Part shown: one piece after another, positions 36,354-45,204 of the stretch | Position numbering within the stretch: position 1 is the stretch's first letter | Layout: every line of letters starts with the position of its first letter | From: Citrobacter sp. RHB25-C09 | GTDB taxonomy: Bacteria; Pseudomonadota; Gammaproteobacteria; Enterobacterales; Enterobacteriaceae | DNA length: 64,000 nucleotides | Direction of reading: 5' to 3' | Assembly (NCBI RefSeq): GCF_013836145.1 | Contig: NZ_CP057483.1 | Location: 2,914,001-2,978,000, forward strand | Notes under the pieces: generated by a model | Database searches by the model: none | What the model was told of the DNA's origin: nothing | Seen by the model: the letters and a program-made list of their open reading frames with translations, nothing else | Position numbers and translations under genes: made by a program

Positions 36354-37712
36354 TTAGCCTCCGTTGCGTTTCATTTGCATCTCAGCATGATGGCGTTTTT
36401 CACCAAACATCACGACAACCAGCAGGATAACAGCCAGTATGCTGCCGCCGATCATGACCATAAAGCCGCCATCCCAGCCGAAGAAGTCCACGGTGTAACC
36501 GACGATGGCGCTGGCCGCCACCGAACCACCCAGATAGCCAAACAAGCCAGTGAAGCCCGCTGCAGTCCCTGCCGCTTTTTTCGGCGCCAGTTCCAGCGCA
36601 TGCAGACCGATCAACATAACCGGACCATAAATCAGGAAGCCGATGACGATCATACAGATCATATCGACGGTCGGGTTACCCGCCGGGTTCATCCAGTAAA
36701 CGATGGTGGCAATTGTCACCAGGGTCATAAAGAACACGCCGGTTGCGCCACGGTTGCCACGGAACACTTTATCCGACATCCAGCCGCACAGCAGCGTGCC
36801 GGGGATCCCTGCGTATTCGTACAGGAAGTAGGCCCAGGACGATTTATCCAGCGCAAAATGCTTCACTTCTTTCAGATAGGTCGGTGACCAGTCGAGGATG
36901 CCGTAGCGCAGCAGATAAACGAACACGTTAGCGATAGCGATGTACCACAACAGTTTGTTCGGCAGAACGTACTGCATGAAGATCTGCTTCGCGGTCAGCT
37001 CTTCTTCCGCTTTTTCGTTATAGTCGTCCGGGTAATCGTTTTTGTACTCTTCGATAGGCGGCAGACCACAGGATTGCGGCGTATCACGCATCATCGCAAA
37101 GGCAAACAGCGCGACAATGATTGCGCCAAACGCAGGCATATACAGCGCTGCTTTCCAGTCGTTAAACCAGGCCATACCCAGCAGGAACAGCAGCGGAGGA
37201 ATACCACCACCGACGTTATGCGCACAGTTCCATACTGACACGATGCCGCCACGTTCTTTCTGCGACCACCAGTGCACCATGGTACGTCCACACGGCGGCC
37301 ATCCCATTCCCTGGAACCAACCGCAGAGGAACAGCAGAACGAACATAATGGCAATGCTTGAAGTCGCCCAAGGGACAAAACCCATGAACAGCATCACCGC
37401 CGCCGCCAGGATCAGACCGGCTGGCAGGAAAACGCGCGGATTCGAGCGGTCGGAAACCGACCCCATGATGAATTTCGAAAATCCGTAAGCAATAGAGATA
37501 CCCGACAAGGCAAAACCTAAATCACCCCGTGAAAAACCCTGCTCAACCAGGTACGGCATGGCGAGTGCAAAGTTCTTGCGCACCAGATAGTACGCGGCAT
37601 AGCCAAAAAATATCCCCAGGAAAATCTGCCAGCGAAGCCGACGGTAGGTCGGATCGATCTCCGCTTGAGGCAAGCGCGCTGTATGCGCGGCTGGTTTAAA
37701 AATGCTCAACAT
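36354..37712 (-). CDS. glpT: Glycerol-3-phosphate transporter GlpT
   Basis: Inner-membrane antiporter that takes up glycerol-3-phosphate in exchange for phosphate; it also imports fosfomycin. The start MLSIFKPAAH, after GGAGG, gives 452 residues; an upstream Met would add 58 residues reaching into the regulatory gap. It is a 12-helix major facilitator protein with AYYLVRKNFALAMP and GWFQGMGWPPCGRTM signatures. The reading frame is complete, with no sign of loss. Confidence 0.97.
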   Translation of the reverse strand: MLSIFKPAAHTARLPQAEIDPTYRRLRWQIFLGIFFGYAAYYLVRKNFALAMPYLVEQGFSRGDLGFALSGISIAYGFSKFIMGSVSDRSNPRVFLPAGLILAAAVMLFMGFVPWATSSIAIMFVLLFLCGWFQGMGWPPCGRTMVHWWSQKERGGIVSVWNCAHNVGGGIPPLLFLLGMAWFNDWKAALYMPAFGAIIVALFAFAMMRDTPQSCGLPPIEEYKNDYPDDYNEKAEEELTAKQIFMQYVLPNKLLWYIAIANVFVYLLRYGILDWSPTYLKEVKHFALDKSSWAYFLYEYAGIPGTLLCGWMSDKVFRGNRGATGVFFMTLVTIATIVYWMNPAGNPTVDMICMIVIGFLIYGPVMLIGLHALELAPKKAAGTAAGFTGLFGYLGGSVAASAIVGYTVDFFGWDGGFMVMIGGSILAVILLVVVMFGEKRHHAEMQMKRNGG

Positions 37713-37982
37713 AATGTAGCCTCCGTGGCCCGTCTTTGAGTAGTGGTCAACATCGCAGTCTTTATCCAAAACCCCGCTGCTTCTGGTTTGCCGCGATGTT
37801 AAGTAAAGATACATGGCGTTAATGTGAATTACAGCACATATTGTTACAAACAGATGACAAATGTTCAAAAAGGCGCACGGAATCACGTTTCATTTTCGTA
37901 TCGTGAGCGAATATGCGCGAAATCAAACAAACCATACTTTTTCTATGGCTAAATGATAAAAAACGAACTGTGAGGGAAAACA
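37713..37982. promoter_or_regulatory. Divergent glpT/glpA regulatory region with CRP site
   Basis: A 270-base gap between divergent glpTQ and glpABC. A strong CRP-like site TGTGA-ATTACA-GCACA is at 37823-37838. GlpR-like half-sites (ATGTTCAA near 37860, ATTTTCGTATCG and GCGAATAT near 37890-37915) are suggestive but imperfect. Joint control by GlpR, CRP and, for glpABC, FNR/ArcA is known in E. coli; only the CRP site is convincing by eye. Confidence 0.6.
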
Positions 37983-39611
37983 ATGAAAACTCGCGACTCG
38001 CAAACAAGTGACGTGATTATCATTGGTGGAGGCGCCACTGGCGCAGGGATCGCCCGCGACTGCGCGCTGCGCGGTCTGCGCGTCATTTTAGTTGAACGCC
38101 ATGACATAGCCACGGGTGCGACTGGTCGCAACCACGGCCTGCTACACAGCGGCGCGCGCTATGCGGTAACCGACGCCGAATCCGCCCGTGAATGCATCAG
38201 TGAAAACCAAATTCTGAAACGCATCGCCCGCCACTGCGTAGAGCCGACGGACGGTCTGTTTATTACCCTGCCTGAGGATGAGCTTTCCTTTCAGGCGACC
38301 TTTATACGCGCCTGTGAAGAGGCGGGAATTCGCGCAGAGGCGATTGACCCTCAGCAGGCGCGCATTATCGAACCTTCTGTTAACCCGCAGTTGATAGGCG
38401 CAGTGAAAGTTCCGGACGGCACCGTTGACCCGTTCCGCCTGACGGCCGCAAACATGCTCGATGCCAAAGAGCATGGGGCGATTATCCTGACCGCCCATGA
38501 AGTCACCGGACTGGTGCGCGAAGGCGCAACCGTCAGTGGCGTCCATGTGCGTAATCACCTTAATGGCGAAACCCAAACGCTGCTGGCACCTGTGGTGGTC
38601 AATGCTGCGGGAATCTGGGGGCAGCGTATTGCTGAATATGCGGATTTAAGCATCCGCATGTTCCCGGCAAAAGGGTCGTTGCTGATTATGGATCACCGGA
38701 TAAACCAGCACGTCATCAACCGCTGCCGCAAACCGTCTGACGCGGATATTCTGGTACCTGGCGACACGATTTCGCTGATCGGTACCACCTCAACCCATAT
38801 TGATTACAATGATATCGACAGCAATCGCGTAACCGCCGATGAAGTCGATATTTTGCTGCGCGAAGGCGAGAAGCTGGCACCGATTATGGCGAAAACGCGC
38901 ATTCTGCGCGCATACTCCGGCGTACGTCCATTAGTCGCCAGCGACGACGATCCCAGTGGCCGCAACGTCAGCCGCGGTATTGTGCTGTTCGACCATGCCA
39001 AACGTGATGGACTGGACGGTTTTATCACCATTACCGGCGGCAAGCTGATGACCTATCGCCTGATGGCGGAATGGGCGACGGACGCGGTCTGTCGCAAACT
39101 CGGCAACACCCGCCCGTGCACTACCGCCGATACCCCGCTGCCGGGTTCACAGGAACCCACAGAAAGCACGCTGAAGCGCGTTATCTCCCTGCCCGCACCG
39201 CTACGAGGCTCAGCCGTTTATCGTCATGGCGACCGCACGCCGGTTTGGCTTAGCGAAGGCCGCCAGCATCGCAGTCTGGTATGTGAATGCGAGGCTGTCA
39301 CGGCAGGTGAAGTGCAGTACGCAGTGGAAAACCTCAACGTCAACAGCCTGCTTGACCTGCGCCGTCGTACCCGCGTAGGGATGGGGACCTGTCAGGGCGA
39401 ACTTTGTGCCTGTCGCGCCGCCGGATTGCTGCAGCGCTTTAACATTACGACCTCCGCGCAGTCCATTACTCAGCTTTCTGATTTTCTTAATGAGCGCTGG
39501 AAAGGCGTTCAGCCTATCGCCTGGGGCGACGCGCTGCGCGAAAGCGAATTCACCCGCTGGGTGTACCAGGGACTTTGCGGTCTGGAGAAGGAACAGCATG
39601 ATGAGATTTGA
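37983..39611 (+). CDS. glpA: Anaerobic glycerol-3-phosphate dehydrogenase subunit A
   Basis: FAD subunit of the GlpABC complex that oxidises glycerol-3-phosphate to dihydroxyacetone phosphate and reduces menaquinone during anaerobic growth. The 542-residue protein has the FAD fold VIIIGGGATGAGIARD, the HGLLHSGARYA motif, and a C-terminal BFD-like 2Fe-2S domain (CECEAVTAGE ... GTCQGELCACR). glpB overlaps its end. Confidence 0.98.
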   Translation: MKTRDSQTSDVIIIGGGATGAGIARDCALRGLRVILVERHDIATGATGRNHGLLHSGARYAVTDAESARECISENQILKRIARHCVEPTDGLFITLPEDELSFQATFIRACEEAGIRAEAIDPQQARIIEPSVNPQLIGAVKVPDGTVDPFRLTAANMLDAKEHGAIILTAHEVTGLVREGATVSGVHVRNHLNGETQTLLAPVVVNAAGIWGQRIAEYADLSIRMFPAKGSLLIMDHRINQHVINRCRKPSDADILVPGDTISLIGTTSTHIDYNDIDSNRVTADEVDILLREGEKLAPIMAKTRILRAYSGVRPLVASDDDPSGRNVSRGIVLFDHAKRDGLDGFITITGGKLMTYRLMAEWATDAVCRKLGNTRPCTTADTPLPGSQEPTESTLKRVISLPAPLRGSAVYRHGDRTPVWLSEGRQHRSLVCECEAVTAGEVQYAVENLNVNSLLDLRRRTRVGMGTCQGELCACRAAGLLQRFNITTSAQSITQLSDFLNERWKGVQPIAWGDALRESEFTRWVYQGLCGLEKEQHDEI

Positions 39612-40860
39612 TACGGTCATTATGGGCGGCGGGCTTGCCGGACTGCTGTGTGGCCTTCAGTTGCAAAAGAGCGGCTTACGCTGCGCGATTGTCACCCGTG
39701 GCCAGAGTGCACTGCACTTTTCCTCCGGTTCTCTGGATCTTCTCAGCACGCTGCCGGATGGGCAGACCGTGACGGACATCCAGGCAGGGCTTGATGCACT
39801 GCGCGCACAGGCGCCTGCTCATCCGTATACCACCCTCGGCGCGCAACATGTTCTGGCGCTAGCCCAGGAAGCGCAGGCGCTGATGGCGACATGTAGCGCA
39901 CACCTGCAAGGGGACGTTCTGCAGGGGCATTTGCGGGTTACGCCGTTAGGAACACTGCGGTCTACCTGGCTCAGCTCCCCGGAAGTTCCCGTCTGGCCGC
40001 TGGCGGCAAAACGCATCTGCGTAGTCGGTATCAGCGGCTTGCTGGACTTCCAGGCTCACCTTGCCGCAGCGTCACTGCGTCAGCAAGACCTCGAGGTGGA
40101 TATCGCTGAAATCGACCTGCCTGAGCTGGACGTACTGCGCGACAACGTCACAGAGTTTCGGGCAGTGAACATTGCGCGTTTTCTCGATAACGAAGATAAA
40201 TGGTCGCTGCTGTATGACGCTCTTTTACCGATAGCAAAGAACTGTGAAATAATGATTATGCCCGCCTGCTTTGGGCTGGCGGATGACAGCCTCTGGCGCT
40301 GGCTCAACGAACGTCTTCCCTGCAGTCTCTCCTTGCTGCCGACACTCCCGCCATCGGTGCTGGGGATTCGTCTGCATAACCAACTTCAGCGCCAGTTTGT
40401 TCGTCAGGGCGGCACCTGGATGCCGGGTGACGAGGTAAAAAAAGTCACCTGTAAGAACGGCGTGGTCAGCGAAATCTGGACGCGCAATCATGCTGATATT
40501 CCTTTACGCCCACGCTTTGCGGTCCTCGCCAGCGGCAGTTTCTTTAGCAGCGGTCTGGTTGCAGAACGGGAAGGCATTCGCGAGCCGATTCTGGGGCTGG
40601 ATGTCCATCAAACGGAAACGCGCGCCGAATGGTATCACCGTGATTTCTTTGCCGCGCAACCCTGGCAACAGTTTGGCGTGACCACTGACGATGCTCTGCG
40701 CCCGTCGCTGGCAGGGCAGACCGTTGATAACCTGTATGCCATCGGATCGGTGCTCGGCGGGTTCGACCCCATAGCCCAGGGGTGCGGTGGCGGGGTCAGT
40801 GCGGTAACGGCATTACATGCCGCCCATCACATTGCAGCACGTGCAGGAGGTGAGCAATGA
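39601..40860 (+). CDS. glpB: Anaerobic glycerol-3-phosphate dehydrogenase subunit B
   Basis: Second flavoprotein subunit of GlpABC, 419 residues, with an N-terminal FAD/FMN fold (TVIMGGGLAGLLCGLQL) and a C-terminal GSVLGGFDPIAQGCGGG motif. The start MRFDTVIM overlaps the glpA end by 11 bases; a longer upstream frame lies within glpA and is not expected to be used. Another Met sits one codon before. Confidence 0.97.
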   Translation: MRFDTVIMGGGLAGLLCGLQLQKSGLRCAIVTRGQSALHFSSGSLDLLSTLPDGQTVTDIQAGLDALRAQAPAHPYTTLGAQHVLALAQEAQALMATCSAHLQGDVLQGHLRVTPLGTLRSTWLSSPEVPVWPLAAKRICVVGISGLLDFQAHLAAASLRQQDLEVDIAEIDLPELDVLRDNVTEFRAVNIARFLDNEDKWSLLYDALLPIAKNCEIMIMPACFGLADDSLWRWLNERLPCSLSLLPTLPPSVLGIRLHNQLQRQFVRQGGTWMPGDEVKKVTCKNGVVSEIWTRNHADIPLRPRFAVLASGSFFSSGLVAEREGIREPILGLDVHQTETRAEWYHRDFFAAQPWQQFGVTTDDALRPSLAGQTVDNLYAIGSVLGGFDPIAQGCGGGVSAVTALHAAHHIAARAGGEQ

Positions 40861-42047
40861 GCAATACGAATTTTGAAAGCTGCATCAAATGCACGGTGTG
40901 CACCACCGCATGTCCGGTCAGCCGCGTTAACCCCGGCTATCCGGGTCCCAAACAGGCCGGACCGGACGGCGAACGTCTGCGGCTGAAAGATGGCGCTTTG
41001 TACGATGAAGCGCTGAAATATTGCATTAACTGCAAGCGTTGCGAAGTCGCCTGCCCGTCTGACGTAAAAATCGGCGATATCATTCAGCGAGCACGTGCAA
41101 AATACGACACCACGCGCCCGTCGCTGCGTAATTTCATTTTGAGCCATACCGATCTGATGGGCAGCGTCTCCACGCCGTTCGCGCCCGTTGTGAATACGGC
41201 GACATCGCTGAAACCTGTGCGTCAGTTGCTTGATTACGCATTAAAGATCGACCATCGCCGTTCGCTACCAAAATATTCATTCGGGACTTTCCGCCGCTGG
41301 TATCGCAGCGTGGCGGCGCAGCAGTCGCAGTACAAGGATCAGGTAGCCTTTTTCCACGGCTGTTTTGTCAATTACAACCATCCGCAGCTTGGTAAAGATT
41401 TGATTAAGGTTCTGAACGCGATGGGTACCGGCGTTCAATTATTAACGAAAGAGAAGTGCTGCGGCGTGCCGCTGATTGCCAACGGGTTTACCGACAAAGC
41501 GCGTAAGCAGGCGTTAATCAACGTGGATTCCCTGCGTGACGCGATTGGCAGAAAAGGCATTCCGGTGATCGCCACTTCGTCAACCTGTACCTTTGCGTTG
41601 CGTGACGAATATCCTGAGGTGCTGGACGTCGACAATACGGGGCTACGGGAACACATCGAACTGGCAACCCGCTGGCTGTGGCGAAAACTCGACGAAGGGA
41701 AAACCCTGCCGCTTAAAACGCTGCCCTTGAAGGTGGTGTATCACACACCGTGCCATATGGAGAAAATGGGTTGGACGCTCTACACCCTGGAGCTGTTACG
41801 GCGGATACCCGGTGTGGAACTCACGGTACTGGACTCACAGTGCTGTGGAATTGCCGGAACCTATGGTTTCAAGAAAGAGAACTACCCGACCTCACAATCC
41901 ATTGGCGCACCGCTGTTTAAACAGATTGAAGAAAGCGGTGCCGATATTGTGGTTACCGACTGCGAAACCTGCAAATGGCAAATTGAGATGTCCACCAGCA
42001 AGCGCTGCGAACATCCGATCACCTTGTTGGCGCAGGCCTTAGGTTAG
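40857..42047 (+). CDS. glpC: Anaerobic glycerol-3-phosphate dehydrogenase subunit C
   Basis: Iron-sulphur, membrane-associating subunit of GlpABC that hands electrons to menaquinone. The 396-residue protein has two 4Fe-4S motifs (CIKCTVCTTACPV and CINCKRCEVACPS) and two cysteine-rich CCG domains (CCGVPLIANG and CCGIAGTYG). ATGA overlap with glpB. Confidence 0.98.
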   Translation: MSNTNFESCIKCTVCTTACPVSRVNPGYPGPKQAGPDGERLRLKDGALYDEALKYCINCKRCEVACPSDVKIGDIIQRARAKYDTTRPSLRNFILSHTDLMGSVSTPFAPVVNTATSLKPVRQLLDYALKIDHRRSLPKYSFGTFRRWYRSVAAQQSQYKDQVAFFHGCFVNYNHPQLGKDLIKVLNAMGTGVQLLTKEKCCGVPLIANGFTDKARKQALINVDSLRDAIGRKGIPVIATSSTCTFALRDEYPEVLDVDNTGLREHIELATRWLWRKLDEGKTLPLKTLPLKVVYHTPCHMEKMGWTLYTLELLRRIPGVELTVLDSQCCGIAGTYGFKKENYPTSQSIGAPLFKQIEESGADIVVTDCETCKWQIEMSTSKRCEHPITLLAQALG

Positions 42048-42101
42048 CCGTATTGCCCGGTGATGCTACGCTTTCCGGGCCTCCCAACAATATCGAAACA
42101 G

Positions 42102-42136
42102 AAGCCGGATGTGCGCAACGCCATCCGGCTTTTTTG
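42102..42136 (+). terminator. REP-like terminator after glpC
   Basis: Hairpin AAGCCGGATG-TGCGCAACG-CCATCCGGCTT followed by a T run; a smaller CCCGGTGATG...TTCCGGGC hairpin precedes it at 42057-42079. Likely ends the glpABC transcript. Confidence 0.8.
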
Positions 42137-42281
42137 CGTATCGCCCTCCAGGAAATTGAACGCATTGCAGTTGCTCGTATTTATCTCTCATACCTCTTCG
42201 CAAAGACAATATTTGCTGGATGCCCCCTGCGCCAGGAATGCGTAACGTCACGCCATCGTTTGAACCAGGTGACGGACAACC

Positions 42282-42986
42282 ATGACGAAATCAACCACAT
42301 CCGCGCCGCATGACGCGGTTTTCAAAAAGATTATGTCTTACCCAGAGATGGCGCGGGACTTTCTCGCTATTCATCTTCCCGACACGCTACGACAAATGTG
42401 TGACCTGTCCACGCTCAGGCTGGATGAATTTGACGATCCACACCTGGCTCGTCAGTTGTATACGGAAGCCTTTCCGCTGGTCGACATCACCGTCGTTCCG
42501 GACGACGAAATCATGCAGCATCGCCGTATCGCCTTGCTGGAACTGATGCAAAAACATATCCGCGATCGAGACTTAATGGGGCTGGTTGACCGTCTGGTCG
42601 CGCTTTTAGTTACCGGTATCGCTAATGACAGCCAGTTGCAAACGCTGTTTAATTATCTTGTGCAGTACGGTGATGCTTCCCGCTTCAGTGATTTTATTCG
42701 TGAGGTCGCCGAACGTTCCCCCTATCACAAGGAGAGATTGATGACCATTGCTGAACGACTCAGAGAAGAAGGCCACAATAATGGATTGCAGAAAGGTTTG
42801 CAGAAAGGTTTACAGGAAGGGTTGCAACAAGGGCGACAGGAAGGAATGCAGCAAGGTGTGCAAAAGGGCACGCGTGAAGAAGCGTTGCGTATTGCGCGCA
42901 TGATGCTGGAGAAAGGGATCGAACGCGATATGGTGCTTACCATCACCGGCATGTCTGTTGACGAGGTCATGGCAAGCCACCATTAA
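42282..42986 (+). CDS. Rpn-family (YhgA-like, PD-(D/E)XK) protein with nuclease core deleted
   Basis: Homologue of the Rpn proteins (recombination-promoting nucleases, formerly putative transposase_31), at the position of E. coli yfaD/rpnE. It has 234 residues against about 300 for the family. The N-terminus (SAPHDAVFKKIM ... DLSTLRL, residues 1-47) runs straight into the segment that normally follows the nuclease core (LDEFDDPHLARQLY). The roughly 80 residues in between, carrying the catalytic Asp and the E-x-Q-type motif, are missing in frame. The rest is intact, ending in a repeat-rich helical tail (GLQKGLQKGLQEGLQQG) and EEALRIARMMLEKGIERDMVL. The product is unlikely to cut DNA. The deletion is judged from remembered family sequence. 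Confidence 0.85.
   Translation: MTKSTTSAPHDAVFKKIMSYPEMARDFLAIHLPDTLRQMCDLSTLRLDEFDDPHLARQLYTEAFPLVDITVVPDDEIMQHRRIALLELMQKHIRDRDLMGLVDRLVALLVTGIANDSQLQTLFNYLVQYGDASRFSDFIREVAERSPYHKERLMTIAERLREEGHNNGLQKGLQKGLQEGLQQGRQEGMQQGVQKGTREEALRIARMMLEKGIERDMVLTITGMSVDEVMASHH
42741..42986 (+). CDS. Candidate internal gene: RpnS-like C-terminal small protein
   Basis: An in-frame internal ATG at 42741 is preceded by AAGGAG with 6 bases between, a much stronger ribosome binding site than that of the full gene. It would make 81 residues, MTIAERLREEGHNNG to the shared C-terminus, containing the Gln/Gly repeat tail and the helical domain. In E. coli, internal products of this kind from rpn genes (RpnS) dimerise and restrain the nuclease. 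Expression here is inferred. Confidence 0.6.
   Translation: MTIAERLREEGHNNGLQKGLQKGLQEGLQQGRQEGMQQGVQKGTREEALRIARMMLEKGIERDMVLTITGMSVDEVMASHH
42782..42876 (+). repeat. Short tandem repeat coding for the Gly-Gln-rich Rpn tail
   Basis: Imperfect 12-base units (GGTTTGCAGAAA and variants such as GGGTTGCAACAA) repeated about seven times in frame, encoding G-L-Q-K type tetrapeptides. Such a tract can gain or lose units by slippage without a frameshift. Confidence 0.75.
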
Positions 42987-42995
42987 ACCGAATAC

Positions 42996-43024
42996 AGGCC
43001 GGATGTGCGCAGCGCCATCCGGCA
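42996..43024. repeat. REP unit between the rpn gene and rhmA
   Basis: AGGCCGGATG-TGCGCAGCG-CCATCCGGCA in the gap between convergent genes, followed by TTTT; probable transcription end. Confidence 0.85.
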
Positions 43025-43029
43025 TTTTC

Positions 43030-43833
43030 TCAGTAGCTGCTTTTTACCGTTTTTCCGGACGAGGCAGGCTTAAACATCGCCAGCCTGTTATCCAGCGCTT
43101 CGGTATAAAGCATAGTATCGACACCCACAGCAACGAAATTTGCGCCCCATTGCAGGCATTTCTGCGCCATAGCCGGGTCGACGGCAAGAAATCCAGCCGC
43201 TTTTCCCGCTGCGCGAATGCGCCGTATGCTCGCTTCGATAGTTCGCTGCACTTCAGGATGACCGGCGTTGTCAGGATAACCCAACGATGCTGAGAGATCC
43301 GCTGGTCCTATAAACACGCCGTCTATTCCTTCAACGTCAAGGATCGCGTCCAGATTATCCAGCGCCGTTTTGCTTTCTACTTGCACCAGCAGGCAGAGCG
43401 ACTCGTTAGCCTGCGCCATGTAGTTGTCAATGCGTCCCCAGCGTGCTGCCCGAGCGACGCTTGCCCCCACGCCGCGCTCGCCAAACGGCGGATAACGGGT
43501 AGCGGAGACAATTTGCCGCGCCTGCTCTGCGGTATCGACCATTGGAATCAACAGCGTTTGCGCGCCGATATCCAGCACCTGCTTTATCAGCGCCTTACTG
43601 CCCTCAACCGGACGAATCACCGGCTGGCTGGCATAAGGAGCGATAGCCTGTAGCTGGTGATAGAGATCCTGTACGGTATTTGGCGCATGCTCACCATCTA
43701 TCAACAACCAGTCATAGCCCGACGTTGCGGCAATTTCTGCCATGTAAGAGGTCGTTGAGCTCAACCACAGCCCAATCTGGACTTCCCCCTTCCGTAATCC
43801 TTCCTTGAAAGGGTTTGCTAACAATGCGTTCAT
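43030..43833 (-). CDS. rhmA: 2-keto-3-deoxy-L-rhamnonate aldolase
   Basis: Class II HpcH/HpaI aldolase that splits 2-keto-3-deoxy-L-rhamnonate to pyruvate and lactaldehyde. The 267-residue protein shows WLLIDGEHAPN near residue 40, and metal/substrate residues in LLVQVESKTAL and GIDGVFIGPADLSASLG. It is the last gene of rhmRDTA, 25 bases after rhmT. Confidence 0.96.
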   Translation of the reverse strand: MNALLANPFKEGLRKGEVQIGLWLSSTTSYMAEIAATSGYDWLLIDGEHAPNTVQDLYHQLQAIAPYASQPVIRPVEGSKALIKQVLDIGAQTLLIPMVDTAEQARQIVSATRYPPFGERGVGASVARAARWGRIDNYMAQANESLCLLVQVESKTALDNLDAILDVEGIDGVFIGPADLSASLGYPDNAGHPEVQRTIEASIRRIRAAGKAAGFLAVDPAMAQKCLQWGANFVAVGVDTMLYTEALDNRLAMFKPASSGKTVKSSY

Positions 43834-43858
43834 AATATTCCTTACAACGTGGACAAGA

Positions 43859-45148
43859 TCATTGATGTGCAGTACCCGGCTGCGTCGCGGTGCGGTTTAC
43901 GCTCAGCGTAAAAATGATTAACGAGCCGATAATCGCGACGCCTGCCAGCGCCAGCAACCCCGCCGCATCGCTGGCGAACATCGTTTCCGCTTTGACGCGC
44001 AGGATTGGCGCAATAAACCCGCCCACCGCACCAAACAGGTTAACAAACCCGATCCCTGCCGCCAGCGCAGTCCCCGACAGCAGTTGCGTCGGCATGGTCC
44101 AGAACACGGGCTGTACGGCAATAAAGCCTACCGCCGCCACGCAGAGCGCCAGAATGGCAAAGACCGGAGAAACCAGGCCAGACAAACCGATGCCAACGCC
44201 CGCAGCCAGCAGCGTCAGGGCGGCGACGTTACGTCGGTCGCCGGTACGGTCGGAATAGCGAGGAATAAGCCAGGTTCCAAACAGTGCTGCGACCCACGGA
44301 ATGGCGGTCACAACCGACGCCGTAAAGCCCACTTTGGTCCCCAGCAGCGCGGCTACCTGAGTCGGCAGGAAGAAGATCAGTCCGTAAACAGCGACCTGAA
44401 TCGTCAGGTAGATAATCGCCAGTTGCCAAACGCGGCCGTTACGCAGGGCATCAGAAAGTTTAGAGGTCACCTTCTTCTCTTCTTCGCTCGCCAGTTGGCT
44501 AATCAGCGCCGCTTTTTCTTCAGTGCTAAGGAAACGCGCCTGCTGCGGCGTATCATCGAGCCAGAAGAAGGTGAACACCCCCGCCCCTACCGCCAGTAAA
44601 CCTTCGATAACGAACATCCAGAACCAACCGGGATGCCCCATAAAACCGTGCATTTCTAGCAGCGCGCCAGAAAGCGGCGAACCAAGCGTCAGCGCGAGCG
44701 GTGCCCCCATATAGAACAGTCCCATAATGCTGGCGCGGTTGCGCTGCGGGAACCACTGCGACGTGAGATAGATCATCCCAGGGAAGAAACCGGCTTCGGC
44801 TGCCCCGAGCAGAGTACGGATGATCAGGAATTTCGCCTCAGTATCCGCCCAGGCCATCGCCGCGGAGAGGAAGCCCCATAGCAGCGTGGTGGTACCGATC
44901 CAGGTACGGGCACCGAGTTTACGCATCAACAGGTTAGCGGGTACGCCGAGAAAGGCGTAAACCACGAAGAAAATCCCCGCCCCCAGCGCATAGGCTTCGT
45001 TACTCAGTCCGGTATCAATCTGATACGTCTCTTTGGCAAAACCAATGTTCGAGCGGTCCAGAAAAGCCAGCACGTACAACGCCAGCATGAACGGGATTAA
45101 ACGCGCGCGGTTTTTCTTCACCACGCCGTCAAGAAAAGTGGTACTCAT
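43859..45148 (-). CDS. rhmT: L-rhamnonate transporter (major facilitator family)
   Basis: Anion:cation symporter-family permease of 429 residues, thought to take up L-rhamnonate. I start it at MSTTFLDGVV (after a GAGGATC ribosome-site region) and not 19 codons earlier. About 12 membrane helices; family motif FLDRSNIGFAKETYQ in helix 1 and YLTSQWFPQRNRA between helices 4 and 5. Confidence 0.94.
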   Translation of the reverse strand: MSTTFLDGVVKKNRARLIPFMLALYVLAFLDRSNIGFAKETYQIDTGLSNEAYALGAGIFFVVYAFLGVPANLLMRKLGARTWIGTTTLLWGFLSAAMAWADTEAKFLIIRTLLGAAEAGFFPGMIYLTSQWFPQRNRASIMGLFYMGAPLALTLGSPLSGALLEMHGFMGHPGWFWMFVIEGLLAVGAGVFTFFWLDDTPQQARFLSTEEKAALISQLASEEEKKVTSKLSDALRNGRVWQLAIIYLTIQVAVYGLIFFLPTQVAALLGTKVGFTASVVTAIPWVAALFGTWLIPRYSDRTGDRRNVAALTLLAAGVGIGLSGLVSPVFAILALCVAAVGFIAVQPVFWTMPTQLLSGTALAAGIGFVNLFGAVGGFIAPILRVKAETMFASDAAGLLALAGVAIIGSLIIFTLSVNRTATQPGTAHQ

Positions 45149-45204
45149 AGCAAGATCCTCAAAGAGATGAGGGCGTTGCCGCATCACCGGCAACGCACAG
45201 GTCA

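Noticed and set aside
35393..36430. 345-codon open frame on the plus strand opposite glpQ
   Set aside because: It mirrors a well-coded gene on the other strand, has no recognisable domains or ribosome site, and is explained by codon bias of glpQ.
39406..39600. Longer glpB frame starting at 39406
   Set aside because: Would lie inside glpA; family length and the ATG at 39601 support the short form.
42782..42876. Short repeats as a CRISPR array
   Set aside because: Units are 12 bases, contiguous and in frame within a coding sequence, with no spacers.
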